Shown: positions 27,304 to 35,796, counted from the stretch's first letter. The stretch: 64,000 nucleotides of DNA from Cupriavidus gilardii (GCF_013314895.1 NZ_JABTYE010000006.1:62001-126000); one strand, 5' to 3'. Program-made: numbers and translations. Notes: generated from the sequence alone by a model not told the origin.

Positions 27304-27765
27304 TCAGTGCGGCTGCCCGGCTTCGGTGCGGTGGCACTCGCACGGCCCGCCGCCGGCCGCCTGCTGCAGGTTCTGCAGGATGCCGCACTCGCTGGCGCGG
27401 TGGCCTGGGTGGCCCCGGTGACCTTCCTGGCAGGTATGCCGCAGCGCCCGCAACTGGGTCTCCAGCGCCTCCAGCGCCAGGCGCTGCGCGTGGATCTGCT
27501 CGATCTGCCGGTCCAGCAGCGCATTGATGCCGTCGCAGGCGGCGCTAGGGTCGCGGGCAAAATCGCGCAAGCGGCGCACGTCGGACAGACTCATGCCGAG
27601 CGAGCGGCAATGGCGGACGAAGTTCAGCTGCACCAGATGGGCATCGCCGTAGCGGCGATAGCCGTTGTCCTCGCGCTGTGGCGCGTCGAGCAGCCCTTCG
27701 CGCTCGTAGTAGCGGATCGTCTCCGCATCGCAGCCCGACCGGCGGGCCAGTTCTCCGATTCTCAT
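27304..27765 (-). CDS. cadR: MerR-family Cd(II)/Pb(II)-type metal regulator (CadR/PbrR-like)
   Basis: A 153-aa MerR regulator. The N-terminal winged helix (MRIGELARRSGCDAETIRYYE) leads into a dimerisation helix. Metal-site cysteines match CadR/PbrR: Cys77 (AACDG), Cys112 (HTCQ) and Cys127 (ECGIL). The loop between Cys112 and Cys127 is longer than I remember for relatives and is His-rich (GHRGHPGHR), and a CECH motif near the C-terminus (142-145) adds further possible ligands. It is preceded by a typical MerR dyad. No cadmium or lead exporter is adjacent, so its target lies elsewhere or is the CzcI-like gene. Confidence 0.87.
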   Translation of the reverse strand: MRIGELARRSGCDAETIRYYEREGLLDAPQREDNGYRRYGDAHLVQLNFVRHCRSLGMSLSDVRRLRDFARDPSAACDGINALLDRQIEQIHAQRLALEALETQLRALRHTCQEGHRGHPGHRASECGILQNLQQAAGGGPCECHRTEAGQPH

Positions 27766-27773
27766 GACGCTTA

Positions 27774-27792
27774 CCTTGTAGCGTTTACAGGG
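27774..27792. promoter_or_regulatory. MerR-type dyad at the metal regulator start
   Basis: On the minus strand CCCTGTA-N5-TACAAGG (6 of 7 positions dyad-symmetric), directly downstream of a TTGAAA -35-like hexamer and 8 bp in front of the regulator ATG. This is the layout of MerR-family operators inside an overlong promoter spacer, indicating autoregulation. Confidence 0.65.
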
Positions 27793-28015
27793 TTTTCAAG
27801 GGGCAGTGTAGTGCAGCGGAAAGCGGATTACCTGCGACGCGGTGTCTCAGGTGCCGGCAAGCCTCAGGTTCGGCGCCTTGGCGTCGGCAACGTATGGCAA
27901 GCGCTCTGGCGCCACGAATGGCGCGTTCGTATCTCGGGTAGAATCGCCGCAACCGGGGTCGGCCCCGTGGCTTGCGGCCGCCCCGGATTACTTTTCGATA
28001 CCCCACTCGAACCTC

Positions 28016-28462
28016 GTGCTGCGCTCCGCCACCTTCGTGCGATCGCTGCAGCGGCTGCTCCGGCTGTCGCTGCTGCCGCTGCTGCTTGCCCTGCTGCCGC
28101 TGCATGGCTGGGCAGGTGCCGGCCTGCCCGCGGGCAACTCGGCCGCGCAGGGGATCGGATCCGTGGCGATCATCGACGCCATCGAGGTCATCGACAGCAT
28201 CGACTCCGCAGTGGCCAGCGCCACCGCCGCCTCCCCGAGCGCGATCGGCGATGCGTCACCGGACTGCGGCGCGCCCACGCCCTCCCCGTTCGCCGAAGCC
28301 GGCGAAGCCGCACCGTCGGGGGCTGACCTGGCCGAACAGCTGCTGCTTCCCTCCGCGCCCGCAATGACGGACGCCGGCGGCCGCATCGGCCCGCCTGCCT
28401 ACGCCGCGCTGCGGCTGCCCGAACCCGACCTGCCCCTGCTGCCGCGCCCGCCGCGCGGCTGA
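28016..28462 (+). CDS. Possible exported CzcI-like protein, hypothetical
   Basis: An open frame of 148 codons from GTG 28016 (a GTG at 28040 is an alternative). Near the start is a strong signal-like stretch, LLRLSLLPLLLALLPLHGWA, then an acidic, Ala/Pro-rich mature part. The terminal region (DLAEQLLLPSA...LPEPDLPLLPRPPRG) recalls CzcI-type small exported proteins that precede czc-type efflux genes, but the usual Cys/His residues are nearly absent (one Cys). No ribosome site is obvious and no efflux genes follow. It is divergent from the metal regulator. The gene may be a relic; confidence is modest. Confidence 0.45.
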   Translation: MLRSATFVRSLQRLLRLSLLPLLLALLPLHGWAGAGLPAGNSAAQGIGSVAIIDAIEVIDSIDSAVASATAASPSAIGDASPDCGAPTPSPFAEAGEAAPSGADLAEQLLLPSAPAMTDAGGRIGPPAYAALRLPEPDLPLLPRPPRG

Positions 28463-28562
28463 TTCCGGCCATCCGCGCCGATTCCGAACCCGAAGCCCCG
28501 TGGCATCACGGGCCTTCGCCATGCGGCCCTGTCCGCGCCTTTTCCCTGCTGACTGAACCAAG

Positions 28563-29441
28563 ATGAAACGCGTCCTGCTTTTCCTGGCGACCAACCTCGC
28601 CGTCATGATCGTGCTGAGCATCACCGCGAGCCTGCTCGGGGTGAATCGCTTCCTGACCGCCAACGGCCTGAACCTTGGCACGCTGCTCGCCTTCGCCGCG
28701 CTGATGGGCTTCGGCGGTGCCTTCATTTCGCTGCTGATGTCCAAGACCATCGCCAAATGGTCCACCGGCGCCCAGGTGATCACTCACCCCAGCACCAGCA
28801 CCGAACTGTGGCTGATGCAGACCGTCGAGAAGCTGGCGCAGCGCGCCGGCCTGCCGATGCCCGAAGTCGCCATCTACGAGGGCGAACCCAACGCCTTCGC
28901 CACCGGCGCGACCAAGAACAGCTCGCTGGTGGCGGTCTCGACCGGCCTGCTGCAGAGCATGTCGCGCGAGGAGGCCGAGGCCGTGCTGGCGCACGAGGTC
29001 GCCCACGTGGCCAATGGCGACATGGTGACGCTGACGCTGATCCAGGGCGTGGTGAACACCTTCGTGATCTTCCTCGCCCGCGTGGTCGGCTACTTCGTCG
29101 ACTCGATGCTGCGCCGTAACGACGAGGAGTCGAGCGGCCCGGGCATCGGCTACATCGTCACCGTGATCGTCTGCGAAATCGTGTTCGGCATCCTGGCCAG
29201 CCTGATCGTCGCCGCGTTCTCGCGCTACCGCGAGTTCCGCGCCGATGCCGGCGCAGCCCGGCTGATGGGCACGCCCACGCCGATGGTGTCCGCGCTGCGG
29301 CGCCTGGGCGGTCTGGAAAGCGACGGCCTGCCGCAGAACATGCAGGCGATGGGCATCTCGGGCGGCAAGTCGTGGATGGCGCTGTTCGCCAGCCACCCGC
29401 CGATCGAGGCCCGTATCGCGGCGCTGCAAGGCACCCGCTGA
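28563..29441 (+). CDS. htpX: Protease HtpX
   Basis: A 292-aa inner-membrane M48 zinc protease involved in quality control of membrane proteins together with FtsH. Four hydrophobic segments (about 4-25, 38-60, 150-175, 190-215), zinc motif [12 protein letters not shown] (HEVAH 144-148), and third ligand Glu in [11 protein letters not shown]. The C-terminal [11 protein letters not shown] is family-typical. ATG at 28563 has no clear ribosome site. Confidence 0.95.
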   Translation: MKRVLLFLATNLAVMIVLSITASLLGVNRFLTANGLNLGTLLAFAALMGFGGAFISLLMSKTIAKWSTGAQVITHPSTSTELWLMQTVEKLAQRAGLPMPEVAIYEGEPNAFATGATKNSSLVAVSTGLLQSMSREEAEAVLAHEVAHVANGDMVTLTLIQGVVNTFVIFLARVVGYFVDSMLRRNDEESSGPGIGYIVTVIVCEIVFGILASLIVAAFSRYREFRADAGAARLMGTPTPMVSALRRLGGLESDGLPQNMQAMGISGGKSWMALFASHPPIEARIAALQGTR

Positions 29442-29475
29442 TCCCGAAGATCGGGAACCGGCCGCGGCCGCCGCG

Positions 29476-30600
29476 TCAGGCGGCCGCGTTTACCGGTTCC
29501 CGCGGTGCCGCCTGCGTCTGCGTTGGCGTCGACTGCGCGCGGAACGCGGCGCGATAGCGTTCCGGCGTGGTGCGCAGGTGCCGCAGAAAGGCCTGCCGCA
29601 TGCCGTCGGCGCTGCCGAATCCCGCCATGCGCGCCACCGTCTCCAGCCGGCGATCGCTCTGTTCCAGCATTCGCCGCGCCGCCTCGACCCGCTGCGTCTC
29701 GACATAGCGCGCCGGCGTCTGCCCTACCTGCCGTGCGAATACCCGCGCAAAATTGCGCGGGCTCATCGCCACCCGCTCCGCCAGTGCGCCGACCGACAGG
29801 TCCGCGTCGAGATGGTCGGCGATCCATCCCTGCAACTCCCTCAGCTCCGGACTTTGCGCTGCCTGCGCCTGCAGCGCGCTGGAGAACTGCGCCTGGCTGC
29901 CCGGCCGGCGCAGGAACAGCACCAGTTCCCGCGCCACCGCCAGCGAGGTGGCGTGGCCCAGGTCGTCCTCGACCAGCGACAGCGACAGGTCCATGCCGGC
30001 GGTGACGCCTGCCGAGGTGTACAGGCGCCCGGCCTGGATCCAGATCGGATCGGCATCGACCATCACGCGCGGATGCCGCCGCGCCAGCTTCTCGGCATGG
30101 CGCCAGTGCGTGGTGGCACGCTGCGTATCGAGCAGCCCGGTGCGCGCCAGCACGAAGGCGCCGGTGCAGACCGCGCCGAGCCGGCGCACCTTCGGCGCCA
30201 TCTCCCGCAGCCAGTTGATCAGCGCGGCGTTGTCCGCGGCAGCCGCATGGCCGGCGCCGCCCGCCAGCAACAGCGTGTCTACCGGTCCGGGAAGCGTCTC
30301 GGCGATGCGATGGAACGGCGCATCGGCCAGCAGCCGGATGCCGCTCTCGGTGCGGATCACCGCATCGTCGCTGACGCTGGCGACGCGGATGTGATACGCC
30401 GGACCGGGCCGGCCCGACAGGCGGTTGGCCTGGCCGAACACCGCGGTCGGACCGGTGACGTCGAGCTCCTGCGCCGGGTCCGGTGCGACGATCAGCACCA
30501 CGCGCGGCGTGTCGGGGACGGAATGCAGATGGGCGGGCATGGGGGTATCGGGCAAGGTCCTGATCAGGGCGAGCGTGAAGGCCGGGATGCGGCCGATCAT
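29476..30600 (-). CDS. GlxA-family transcriptional regulator (DJ-1/PfpI + AraC domains)
   Basis: A 374-aa regulator. An N-terminal DJ-1/PfpI-like domain (about 25-200; VVLIVAPDPAQELDVTGP, LLLAGGAGHAA, GAVCTGAFVLARTGLL with the elbow cysteine) is joined to a C-terminal AraC-type double helix-turn-helix (about 255-350; LSVGALAERVAMSPRNFARVF, VARMAGFGSADGMRQAF). Its ATG at 30598-30600 overlaps the stop of the upstream MFS gene as ATGA, implying translational coupling; ATG at 30538-30540 would give a 354-aa product nearer the usual length. It probably regulates the co-transcribed transporter. The ligand is unknown. Confidence 0.87.
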   Translation of the reverse strand: MIGRIPAFTLALIRTLPDTPMPAHLHSVPDTPRVVLIVAPDPAQELDVTGPTAVFGQANRLSGRPGPAYHIRVASVSDDAVIRTESGIRLLADAPFHRIAETLPGPVDTLLLAGGAGHAAAADNAALINWLREMAPKVRRLGAVCTGAFVLARTGLLDTQRATTHWRHAEKLARRHPRVMVDADPIWIQAGRLYTSAGVTAGMDLSLSLVEDDLGHATSLAVARELVLFLRRPGSQAQFSSALQAQAAQSPELRELQGWIADHLDADLSVGALAERVAMSPRNFARVFARQVGQTPARYVETQRVEAARRMLEQSDRRLETVARMAGFGSADGMRQAFLRHLRTTPERYRAAFRAQSTPTQTQAAPREPVNAAA

Positions 30601-31799
30601 ACCGGCGCGAGCGCCCGGCTGCGCCGTTGCCAGCCCAGCGTGATCACCAGCGCCACGGCCAGCGCCGGCAAGGCTGCCAGGTTCACCGCATCCCAGCCGT
30701 AGTGGTGCAGGATCTGCCCGGCCGCCAGCGTCGCGACGGCGGTCAGCACCGCGGTCGAGAACTCCGCCACCGCCTGCGTCCGCGCGCGCTCGGCATCGCG
30801 ATAGCTGCTGGTCAGCAACGTGGTGCCACCGACGAACATGAAATTCCAGCCGACGCCAAGGCACAGCAAGGCGGCATAGAACGCCGGCAGCGACGTCGAG
30901 GCCAGCGCGATCACGCTGGAGAGCGCCGACAGTCCGATCCCGGCCATCAGCATCGCCGGATTGCCGAAGCGCTGCAGCAGCCAGCCCGACACGAACGACG
31001 GCGCATACATGCCCACCAGATGCCATTCGATGATCTGCGCGCCTTGCGCGATGGTGTGGTTGCAGGCGACCGCGGCGATCGGCGTGGCGGTCATCACGAA
31101 CATCATCACGGCGTTGCCGATGCCGTTGTTGGCGAAGGCCGCCAGGAACACCGGCTGACGCACGATCTCGCCGAGCGGCCGCGCCGGCAATTGCGAGTCC
31201 GGGTTGCTGCCAGCCGGCGGCGGAGGCGGCTCGCGATAGGCAAACGCGAGCAGCAGCACCGTCGCCACGCCGAAGGCGGCCACCACGGCATAGGAACCGG
31301 CGAACGGCAGCGGGCTCATCAGGTCGGTCGACCAGGCGGCGATGGCCGGTCCGCAGACCGCGGCCACCACGCCGCCCGTCAGCACCGCCGAGATCGCGCG
31401 CGGCTTGTCGGCGGCCGGCGCGGCATCGGCGGCGGCCAGCCGATAGAAGCGCGCGAACGCCTGGAACACGCCGACCAGCGCGGTGCCGGCGCAGAAGGCC
31501 AGGAAATCGTGATGGGCGATGGCCCAGACCGAGATCAGCCCGCCCGCGGTGCAGGCGATCCCGCCCAGGCAGAACGCCAGCCGCCGTCCGAGCCGCTCGA
31601 TCAGAAAGGCCGCGGCGATCGCGGTCACCGCCGATGCCACCGTGATCAGCGCGAACGGCACCGTGGCCAGCGCCTTGTCGGGCGCCAGCGTGTAGCCGAC
31701 CAGCCCGGTCAGCGTCAGATCGACCGACAGCGCGGACGTGAACAGCGCCTGGCAGACCGCCAGCACGCGGGCATGAGACATCGGGGACATCGGCTTCAT
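30597..31799 (-). CDS. MFS transporter
   Basis: A 400-aa major facilitator with about twelve hydrophobic segments and a central charged loop (REPPPPPAGSNPDSQLPARP, about 195-215). The conserved loop after helix 2 reads IERLGRRLAF. The ATG at 31797-31799 has AGGAAAG upstream. It is co-transcribed with a GlxA-type regulator through a 4-base overlap. Substrate unknown; export of a small metabolite or drug-like compound is the usual role of such pairs. Confidence 0.88.
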   Translation of the reverse strand: MKPMSPMSHARVLAVCQALFTSALSVDLTLTGLVGYTLAPDKALATVPFALITVASAVTAIAAAFLIERLGRRLAFCLGGIACTAGGLISVWAIAHHDFLAFCAGTALVGVFQAFARFYRLAAADAAPAADKPRAISAVLTGGVVAAVCGPAIAAWSTDLMSPLPFAGSYAVVAAFGVATVLLLAFAYREPPPPPAGSNPDSQLPARPLGEIVRQPVFLAAFANNGIGNAVMMFVMTATPIAAVACNHTIAQGAQIIEWHLVGMYAPSFVSGWLLQRFGNPAMLMAGIGLSALSSVIALASTSLPAFYAALLCLGVGWNFMFVGGTTLLTSSYRDAERARTQAVAEFSTAVLTAVATLAAGQILHHYGWDAVNLAALPALAVALVITLGWQRRSRALAPV

Positions 31800-32001
31800 C
31801 GGGACTTTCCTCGGATTTCCTGTCGTTCGCAGGGATGCCACCGAGCTTAAAAGTCCCGTTGCCTGGCCTTCGGACAACGATCCGTGGATTTCTGCCAAGC
31901 AGAGACGGCCGACGGGGCGTCCGGACGAGATTCCGACCGTCGGCCGACCGCAGGTAAATCGTCAGGGGTTGATTCGTGAGCAGGAAGCCGGCCCGGATGC
32001 C

Positions 32002-32400
32002 CTACTCGGCGATCCGGCCGCGCAAGGCCTTGATCTGGCTGCGCTGCGTCTTGCCTTCCAGCCGCCGCAGCTTCGACGCCAACGTCGGCCGCGTCGGCCG
32101 GCGCACCGGCGGCGGCACCGCCACACTATCGACCAGCTCATGCAGGCGCCGCACCGCTTCGTCGCGATTGAGTTCGAGACTGCGATGCTGCTGCGCCTTG
32201 ATCACGATCACGCCGTCGCGGGTGATGCGGTGATCGTGCAACTGCAGCAGGCGCTGCTTGTGGTCGTCGGCCAGCGACGAGGCGCGGACATCGAAGCGCA
32301 GATGCACCGCGTTGGACACCTTGTTGATGTTCTGCCCGCCCGCCCCCTGGGCGCGGATCGCGGTGATCTGGTACTCGTGGTGCGGGATGGCGACGGGCAT
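32002..32400 (-). CDS. arfB: Alternative ribosome-rescue factor ArfB (peptidyl-tRNA hydrolase)
   Basis: A 132-aa class I release-factor-like protein. The catalytic GGQ is at 21-23 (AQGAGGQNINKVSNAVHLRF), and the basic C-terminal tail (TRPTLASKLRRLEGKTQRSQ...) is the part known to enter the empty mRNA channel of stalled ribosomes. ArfB (YaeJ) hydrolyses peptidyl-tRNA on non-stop complexes. The ATG at 32398-32400 gives the normal family length; the longer open frame upstream is not conserved in kind. Confidence 0.93.
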   Translation of the reverse strand: MPVAIPHHEYQITAIRAQGAGGQNINKVSNAVHLRFDVRASSLADDHKQRLLQLHDHRITRDGVIVIKAQQHRSLELNRDEAVRRLHELVDSVAVPPPVRRPTRPTLASKLRRLEGKTQRSQIKALRGRIAE

Positions 32401-32503
32401 GGTCGGGCAACTGGGGGCGTGACGGCGTGCTTCAAGGTCAGTCCGGCGCACGTTGGGCAAAGTTCCGGCCCGGGCGGCGTTGGAGACTCGCGCGACGCGC
32501 GCG

Positions 32504-33199
32504 CTATCCCCGTAGTCTCGCGGCCCAGTCCTCGACCGCACCGCTTTGACGGCGCCGCTCGAACAACCGACGCCACGAGTCAACCAGCGGCAACGCCAGC
32601 ACCGCATCGAGCAGTTCGGGATCGGTCTCGCGGTCGCGCACCAGGCCGGCAAGCCGCGCCACCGACCAATCGGCATGGGGTCGCTCGACCAGCTCCGGCA
32701 CGTCGCCGCCCTGCAGCTTGCCCGGCACGAGCACGCGGAAATACCAGCCGATGCGCAGGCTCTGCTGCACCAGCGCCGACATGTCGTCGCGCCCGAATCG
32801 CACGTTCAGCTTCCAGCAGGGCTGGCGCGGCTGCGACAGCTGCAAGGTCGCCGAGCCGATCCGCCAGACGTCGCCCAGGCAGACGTCATGCTCGTCCCCG
32901 CCCGCCCAGCTCAGGTTCTCCCCGAACGCGCCGGCGCGCTCCAGCACCGGCAAGGGGCCGATGTCCTGCCGCCAGTTCGCGTAGTGCTGCCACGGATAAC
33001 AATGGACCGCCTTTTCCGGCCCGCCGTGGATGCGGCGGTCGCCCTGCTCGTCGCCTTGCAGGCCCAGCGTGTCGACGAAGATCGGCCCCTCGATCGGCTG
33101 CTTGTCGATCGCGCTCTGTTTGCCGGGCTTGCTGGGTCCGCCATAAGGCTTGGCGGTGCCGGTCAATACCGCGCGGATCGTGACCTGGGACGGGCTCAC
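32504..33199 (-). CDS. MOSC-domain protein (YiiM-like)
   Basis: A 231-aa protein with a MOSC domain (about 40-165) and the 3-alpha C-terminal extension of the YiiM type. Features: VDTLGLQGDEQGDRRIHGGPEKAV, GAFGENLSW, and the conserved cysteine in QPRQPCWKLNVRF. YiiM acts with molybdenum cofactor on N-hydroxylated substrates such as 6-hydroxylaminopurine. The start chosen is GTG 33197-33199, with AGGAGA about 11 bases upstream; ATGs further upstream lack ribosome sites and lie in variable sequence. Confidence 0.87.
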   Translation of the reverse strand: MSPSQVTIRAVLTGTAKPYGGPSKPGKQSAIDKQPIEGPIFVDTLGLQGDEQGDRRIHGGPEKAVHCYPWQHYANWRQDIGPLPVLERAGAFGENLSWAGGDEHDVCLGDVWRIGSATLQLSQPRQPCWKLNVRFGRDDMSALVQQSLRIGWYFRVLVPGKLQGGDVPELVERPHADWSVARLAGLVRDRETDPELLDAVLALPLVDSWRRLFERRRQSGAVEDWAARLRG

Positions 33200-33317
33200 G
33201 GGGGATTCTCCTGGACGGGATGGATAGGGGTCGACGCCGGTGGGGGCACCGGTATGCATCGAGCCGGCAAGTGTAGCGCCGAACACAGGAACACTGTCGG
33301 GGCGCGGCGCGCTCCCA

Positions 33318-33392
33318 AGTAACCGGTGCCTCGACCGTCTTCAGGAAGCGGCTCAGCGAACGGTCGCGCGTCTCGTCGAAAACGCTGTCGAG
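33318..33392 (-). pseudogene. Degenerate copy of a WYL-regulator gene 3' end
   Basis: This 75-base stretch aligns almost without gaps with 33409-33484, the 3' end of the adjacent WYL-regulator gene. Shared blocks include AGTAACCGGTG, TCTTCAGGAAGC/CCTTCAGGAAGC and TCAGCGAACGGTCG. In translation, FDETRDRSLSRFLKTVEA corresponds to FHETPDRSLNGFLKAVKA, but the last codons are shifted by one base. It is the tail of a second, diverged WYL regulator whose body is gone. Confidence 0.8.
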
Positions 33393-33406
33393 GCTTAGCG
33401 TGCCCC

Positions 33407-34096
33407 TCAGTAACCGGTGGCCTTGACCGCCTTCAGGAAGCCGTTCAGCGAACGGTCGGGCGTCTCGTGGAAACGGTCGTCGAGCATGCGGATCGCTCGG
33501 CAGCGATCCAGGCGAAAGCTGCGATAGTCCTCGCGCGCGGTGCACCAGGCGGCGAGCAGCCAGACATTGCCCCAGAAGAACAGGCCCAGCGGCTGCACCA
33601 CGCGTTCCGTGAGCCGCTGCTGCGCGTCGCAGTAATCGAGCCGCAGCAGCCGCTGCTCCCCCATGGCGCCGTGGACGACATCGAAGGCCTCGCGGACCTT
33701 GCTGTCATGCATGTAGGCCGGCGCGAACACCCGGCTCTGCTGCGCCGACAGCCGGCGCGTCGGCGGCAGCGCCGCCACCAGCTTCTCCAGCGCCGGATCG
33801 GCCGCGGCGGCAAGCGCGCCGCCGCCCCAGGCCTTCAGCATCCGCAGGCCAGCGACCAGCGCCTCGACCTCGATGCCGGAAAACATCAAGGGCGGCACGT
33901 CGAAGTCCGCCCGCAGCCGATAACCGATCCCCGCCTCGCCCTCGATCGGCACGCCGGAGACCGACAGCGCCTGAATGTCGCGATAGACCGTACGCTCGGA
34001 CACGCCGAGCCGCTGCGCCAGCAGCGCCGCCGTGGTCAGGCGGCGGCCGCGCAGGACCTGGACGATCTGGAACAGGCGGTCGGCGCGGCGGCTCAT
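33407..34096 (-). CDS. YafY/WYL-domain transcriptional regulator
   Basis: A 229-aa regulator. An N-terminal HTH of the HTH_11/DeoR kind (MSRRADRLFQIVQVLRGRRL, SERTVYRDIQALS) is followed by a WYL domain (about 135-215; RLLRLDYCDAQQRLTERVVQPLGLFF, WLLAAWCTAREDYRSFRLDRC). Such regulators are known to sense nucleic acid or small ligands and often repress the next gene. A VOC-family gene lies 45 bp upstream in the same direction, the usual YafY partner. ATG at 34094-34096. Confidence 0.9.
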   Translation of the reverse strand: MSRRADRLFQIVQVLRGRRLTTAALLAQRLGVSERTVYRDIQALSVSGVPIEGEAGIGYRLRADFDVPPLMFSGIEVEALVAGLRMLKAWGGGALAAAADPALEKLVAALPPTRRLSAQQSRVFAPAYMHDSKVREAFDVVHGAMGEQRLLRLDYCDAQQRLTERVVQPLGLFFWGNVWLLAAWCTAREDYRSFRLDRCRAIRMLDDRFHETPDRSLNGFLKAVKATGY

Positions 34097-34141
34097 TGGC
34101 GTGAGTGAGGAGGTAAGTCAGTCAGGCCGGTCTGGGCAGGA

Positions 34142-34516
34142 TCAGCGGTTGGCAGGCACCGGCTCGTGCAGGCCGATCTTGTTGCCTTCGCTGTCGATGA
34201 TGTGGGCGATCCGGCCGATCTCGTCCGGCAGCTCCATCGGTCCGAACACCGTCTTGCCCCCCGCTCCGGCCACACGCGCCAGCAAGTCATTGAGCGCGGG
34301 CGTATGCAGATAAGGCAGGCTGCCCTCGGTACTCGGCTTGAAGCCCTCGCCAGCCACCAGCGCGCCACCCGAATGCGAATGCGGAAAGATTGCCATATCG
34401 ATCTCGCTCATCGTCTCGCGGCGCAGCTGCGTCTCGAAGACCCGCTCGTAGAACTGCACGGCCCGGCCCATATCGACGACAGGAATCTCCAGCCAGTTGA
34501 TCAGAACGTTTTGCAT
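34142..34516 (-). CDS. VOC-family (glyoxalase-like) protein
   Basis: A 124-aa protein with two VOC half-barrels: NWLEIPVVDMGRAVQFYERVF at the start and VFGPMELPDEIGRIAHIIDSEGNKIGLHEP at the end. Members bind a divalent metal and act as lyases, dioxygenases or antibiotic-binding proteins; nothing here settles which. First gene of a two-gene unit with the WYL regulator. ATG at 34514-34516. Confidence 0.87.
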   Translation of the reverse strand: MQNVLINWLEIPVVDMGRAVQFYERVFETQLRRETMSEIDMAIFPHSHSGGALVAGEGFKPSTEGSLPYLHTPALNDLLARVAGAGGKTVFGPMELPDEIGRIAHIIDSEGNKIGLHEPVPANR

Positions 34517-34690
34517 GATGCCACCTCGGTGGTCGTTGAAGGAGACCGCAGTTTGCGAGGGGGCTGCTGACAGCGTGGTGTCAGGAGCATGGCAGATGGG
34601 CCGACGACGGGAACCGCGGGAGCGGCACTGCCTGTGTGGACTCATCGTCACCGCGCTCGGTTTTTGCAAATTTGCGCTTGTTTCCTGATG

Positions 34691-34729
34691 GGCTATGTCA
34701 ACATAGCCGAGTATCATGTTGTCATATTC
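34691..34729. promoter_or_regulatory. Palindromic operator upstream of the HTH-GHKL-STAS gene
   Basis: A perfect 8-base inverted repeat GGCTATGT (34691-34698) / ACATAGCC (34701-34708) around CA. Its core ATGTCAACAT is nearly repeated in inverse sense shortly after (ATGTTGTCAT, about 34717-34726). Both sites lie 30-65 bp upstream of the ATG at 34756 in an AT-rich stretch, where an autoregulator would bind. The 34517-34755 gap contains nothing else recognisable. Confidence 0.65.
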
Positions 34730-34755
34730 ATCCACCCATCTTGTCATCCGCTCGT

Positions 34756-35796
34756 ATGCAGCTTGACATTGACATCGTACGGTTCCTGAGCGCTCAGTTT
34801 GCCGAGCGCTCTGAAATGGCGCTTGTCGGCCCACTTCAACAGGAACGCGGCATTTCCCGTCAGGCGGCGGCGGCCATGCTCTCTCGTCTCGTCCACCGTG
34901 GCTATCTGCATCCCGGCAGCGGACAACGTCCAAAGACATACACCCTGAGCACGTTGGCGCATCTGGACGAGACCTTCCCGCTCGCGGGCCTGGAGGAACA
35001 CGTCATCTGGGCCCAGTATGCAAAGCCGTATCTTGTCGATTACGTCACGTCGGAGTCGTTGGGTATTTGGGAGTATGGGATCACTGAAATGATCAACAAC
35101 GCCATTGACCATTCTCAAGGGACAACCCTGCGCGTGCAGTTGTTTGTGAACGCAGCCTATGGCAGTTGCTTGATCACGGACGATGGGGAAGGAATCTTCC
35201 GCCGTATTACTCGCCTATGCAAACTGCCGGATGAGCGTCAAGCCATTCTGGAATTGGCAAAAGGGAAGTTGACGACGGATCCAGGCAACCATTCCGGCGA
35301 AGGAATTTTCTTTTCTTCGCGCGCTTTCGATTCCTACGGCATTTTCTCCGGCGGACTGGTTTTCGATCATGTCCACGACGGACCTGACCTGCTGTTGGAG
35401 CATGGATATGAAGACGCGAAAACGCAGGGTACCACCGTATATATGCGACACGGCAATGCGTGCCCGCGCGCCCTGCGAGAAGTATTTGACCAGTTCGCGG
35501 AGCCGGACGAGTACACCTTCAGCAAGACCATTGTGCCGGTTCGCCTCGCGAAGATGGGCGCCGAGAGTCTGCTGTCGCGCTCGCAGGCTCAGCGACTTCT
35601 TGCCCGAATAGAGCGGTTCAAGACGGTGATTCTCGATTTCGACGGCGTGGAAACGATCGGCCAGGCGTTTGCCGACGAGATTTTCCGCGTCTTCCAGCGG
35701 AATCATCCTGATGTTGAACTCCTTACGAGGAGCACAAACGATCAGATCCAGAACATGATTCGCCGTGCGCGGGCACACGATGATAGCCAAGGCTGA
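34756..35796 (+). CDS. HTH - GHKL ATPase - STAS-like (DUF4325-type) fusion regulator
   Basis: A 346-aa three-part protein. Residues 1-75 look like a winged helix (GPLQQERGISRQAAAAMLSR, then a wing LHPGSGQRPKTY). Residues about 100-235 are a GHKL ATPase: N box EMINNAIDHS (111-120), G1 DDGEGI (142-147), G2 GEGIFFSSRA (181-190), G3 GTTVYM (225-230), with no histidine-phosphotransfer helix. Residues about 265-338 are a STAS-like segment (LDFDGVETIGQAFADEIF, 293-310). This resembles an anti-sigma kinase and an anti-anti-sigma factor fused to a DNA-binding head. ATG at 34756 starts in front of the HTH. Base composition is visibly lower in GC than its neighbours, and it lies 60 bp from a tRNA 3' end, both signs of transfer. 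Its targets are unknown. Confidence 0.82.
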   Translation: MQLDIDIVRFLSAQFAERSEMALVGPLQQERGISRQAAAAMLSRLVHRGYLHPGSGQRPKTYTLSTLAHLDETFPLAGLEEHVIWAQYAKPYLVDYVTSESLGIWEYGITEMINNAIDHSQGTTLRVQLFVNAAYGSCLITDDGEGIFRRITRLCKLPDERQAILELAKGKLTTDPGNHSGEGIFFSSRAFDSYGIFSGGLVFDHVHDGPDLLLEHGYEDAKTQGTTVYMRHGNACPRALREVFDQFAEPDEYTFSKTIVPVRLAKMGAESLLSRSQAQRLLARIERFKTVILDFDGVETIGQAFADEIFRVFQRNHPDVELLTRSTNDQIQNMIRRARAHDDSQG

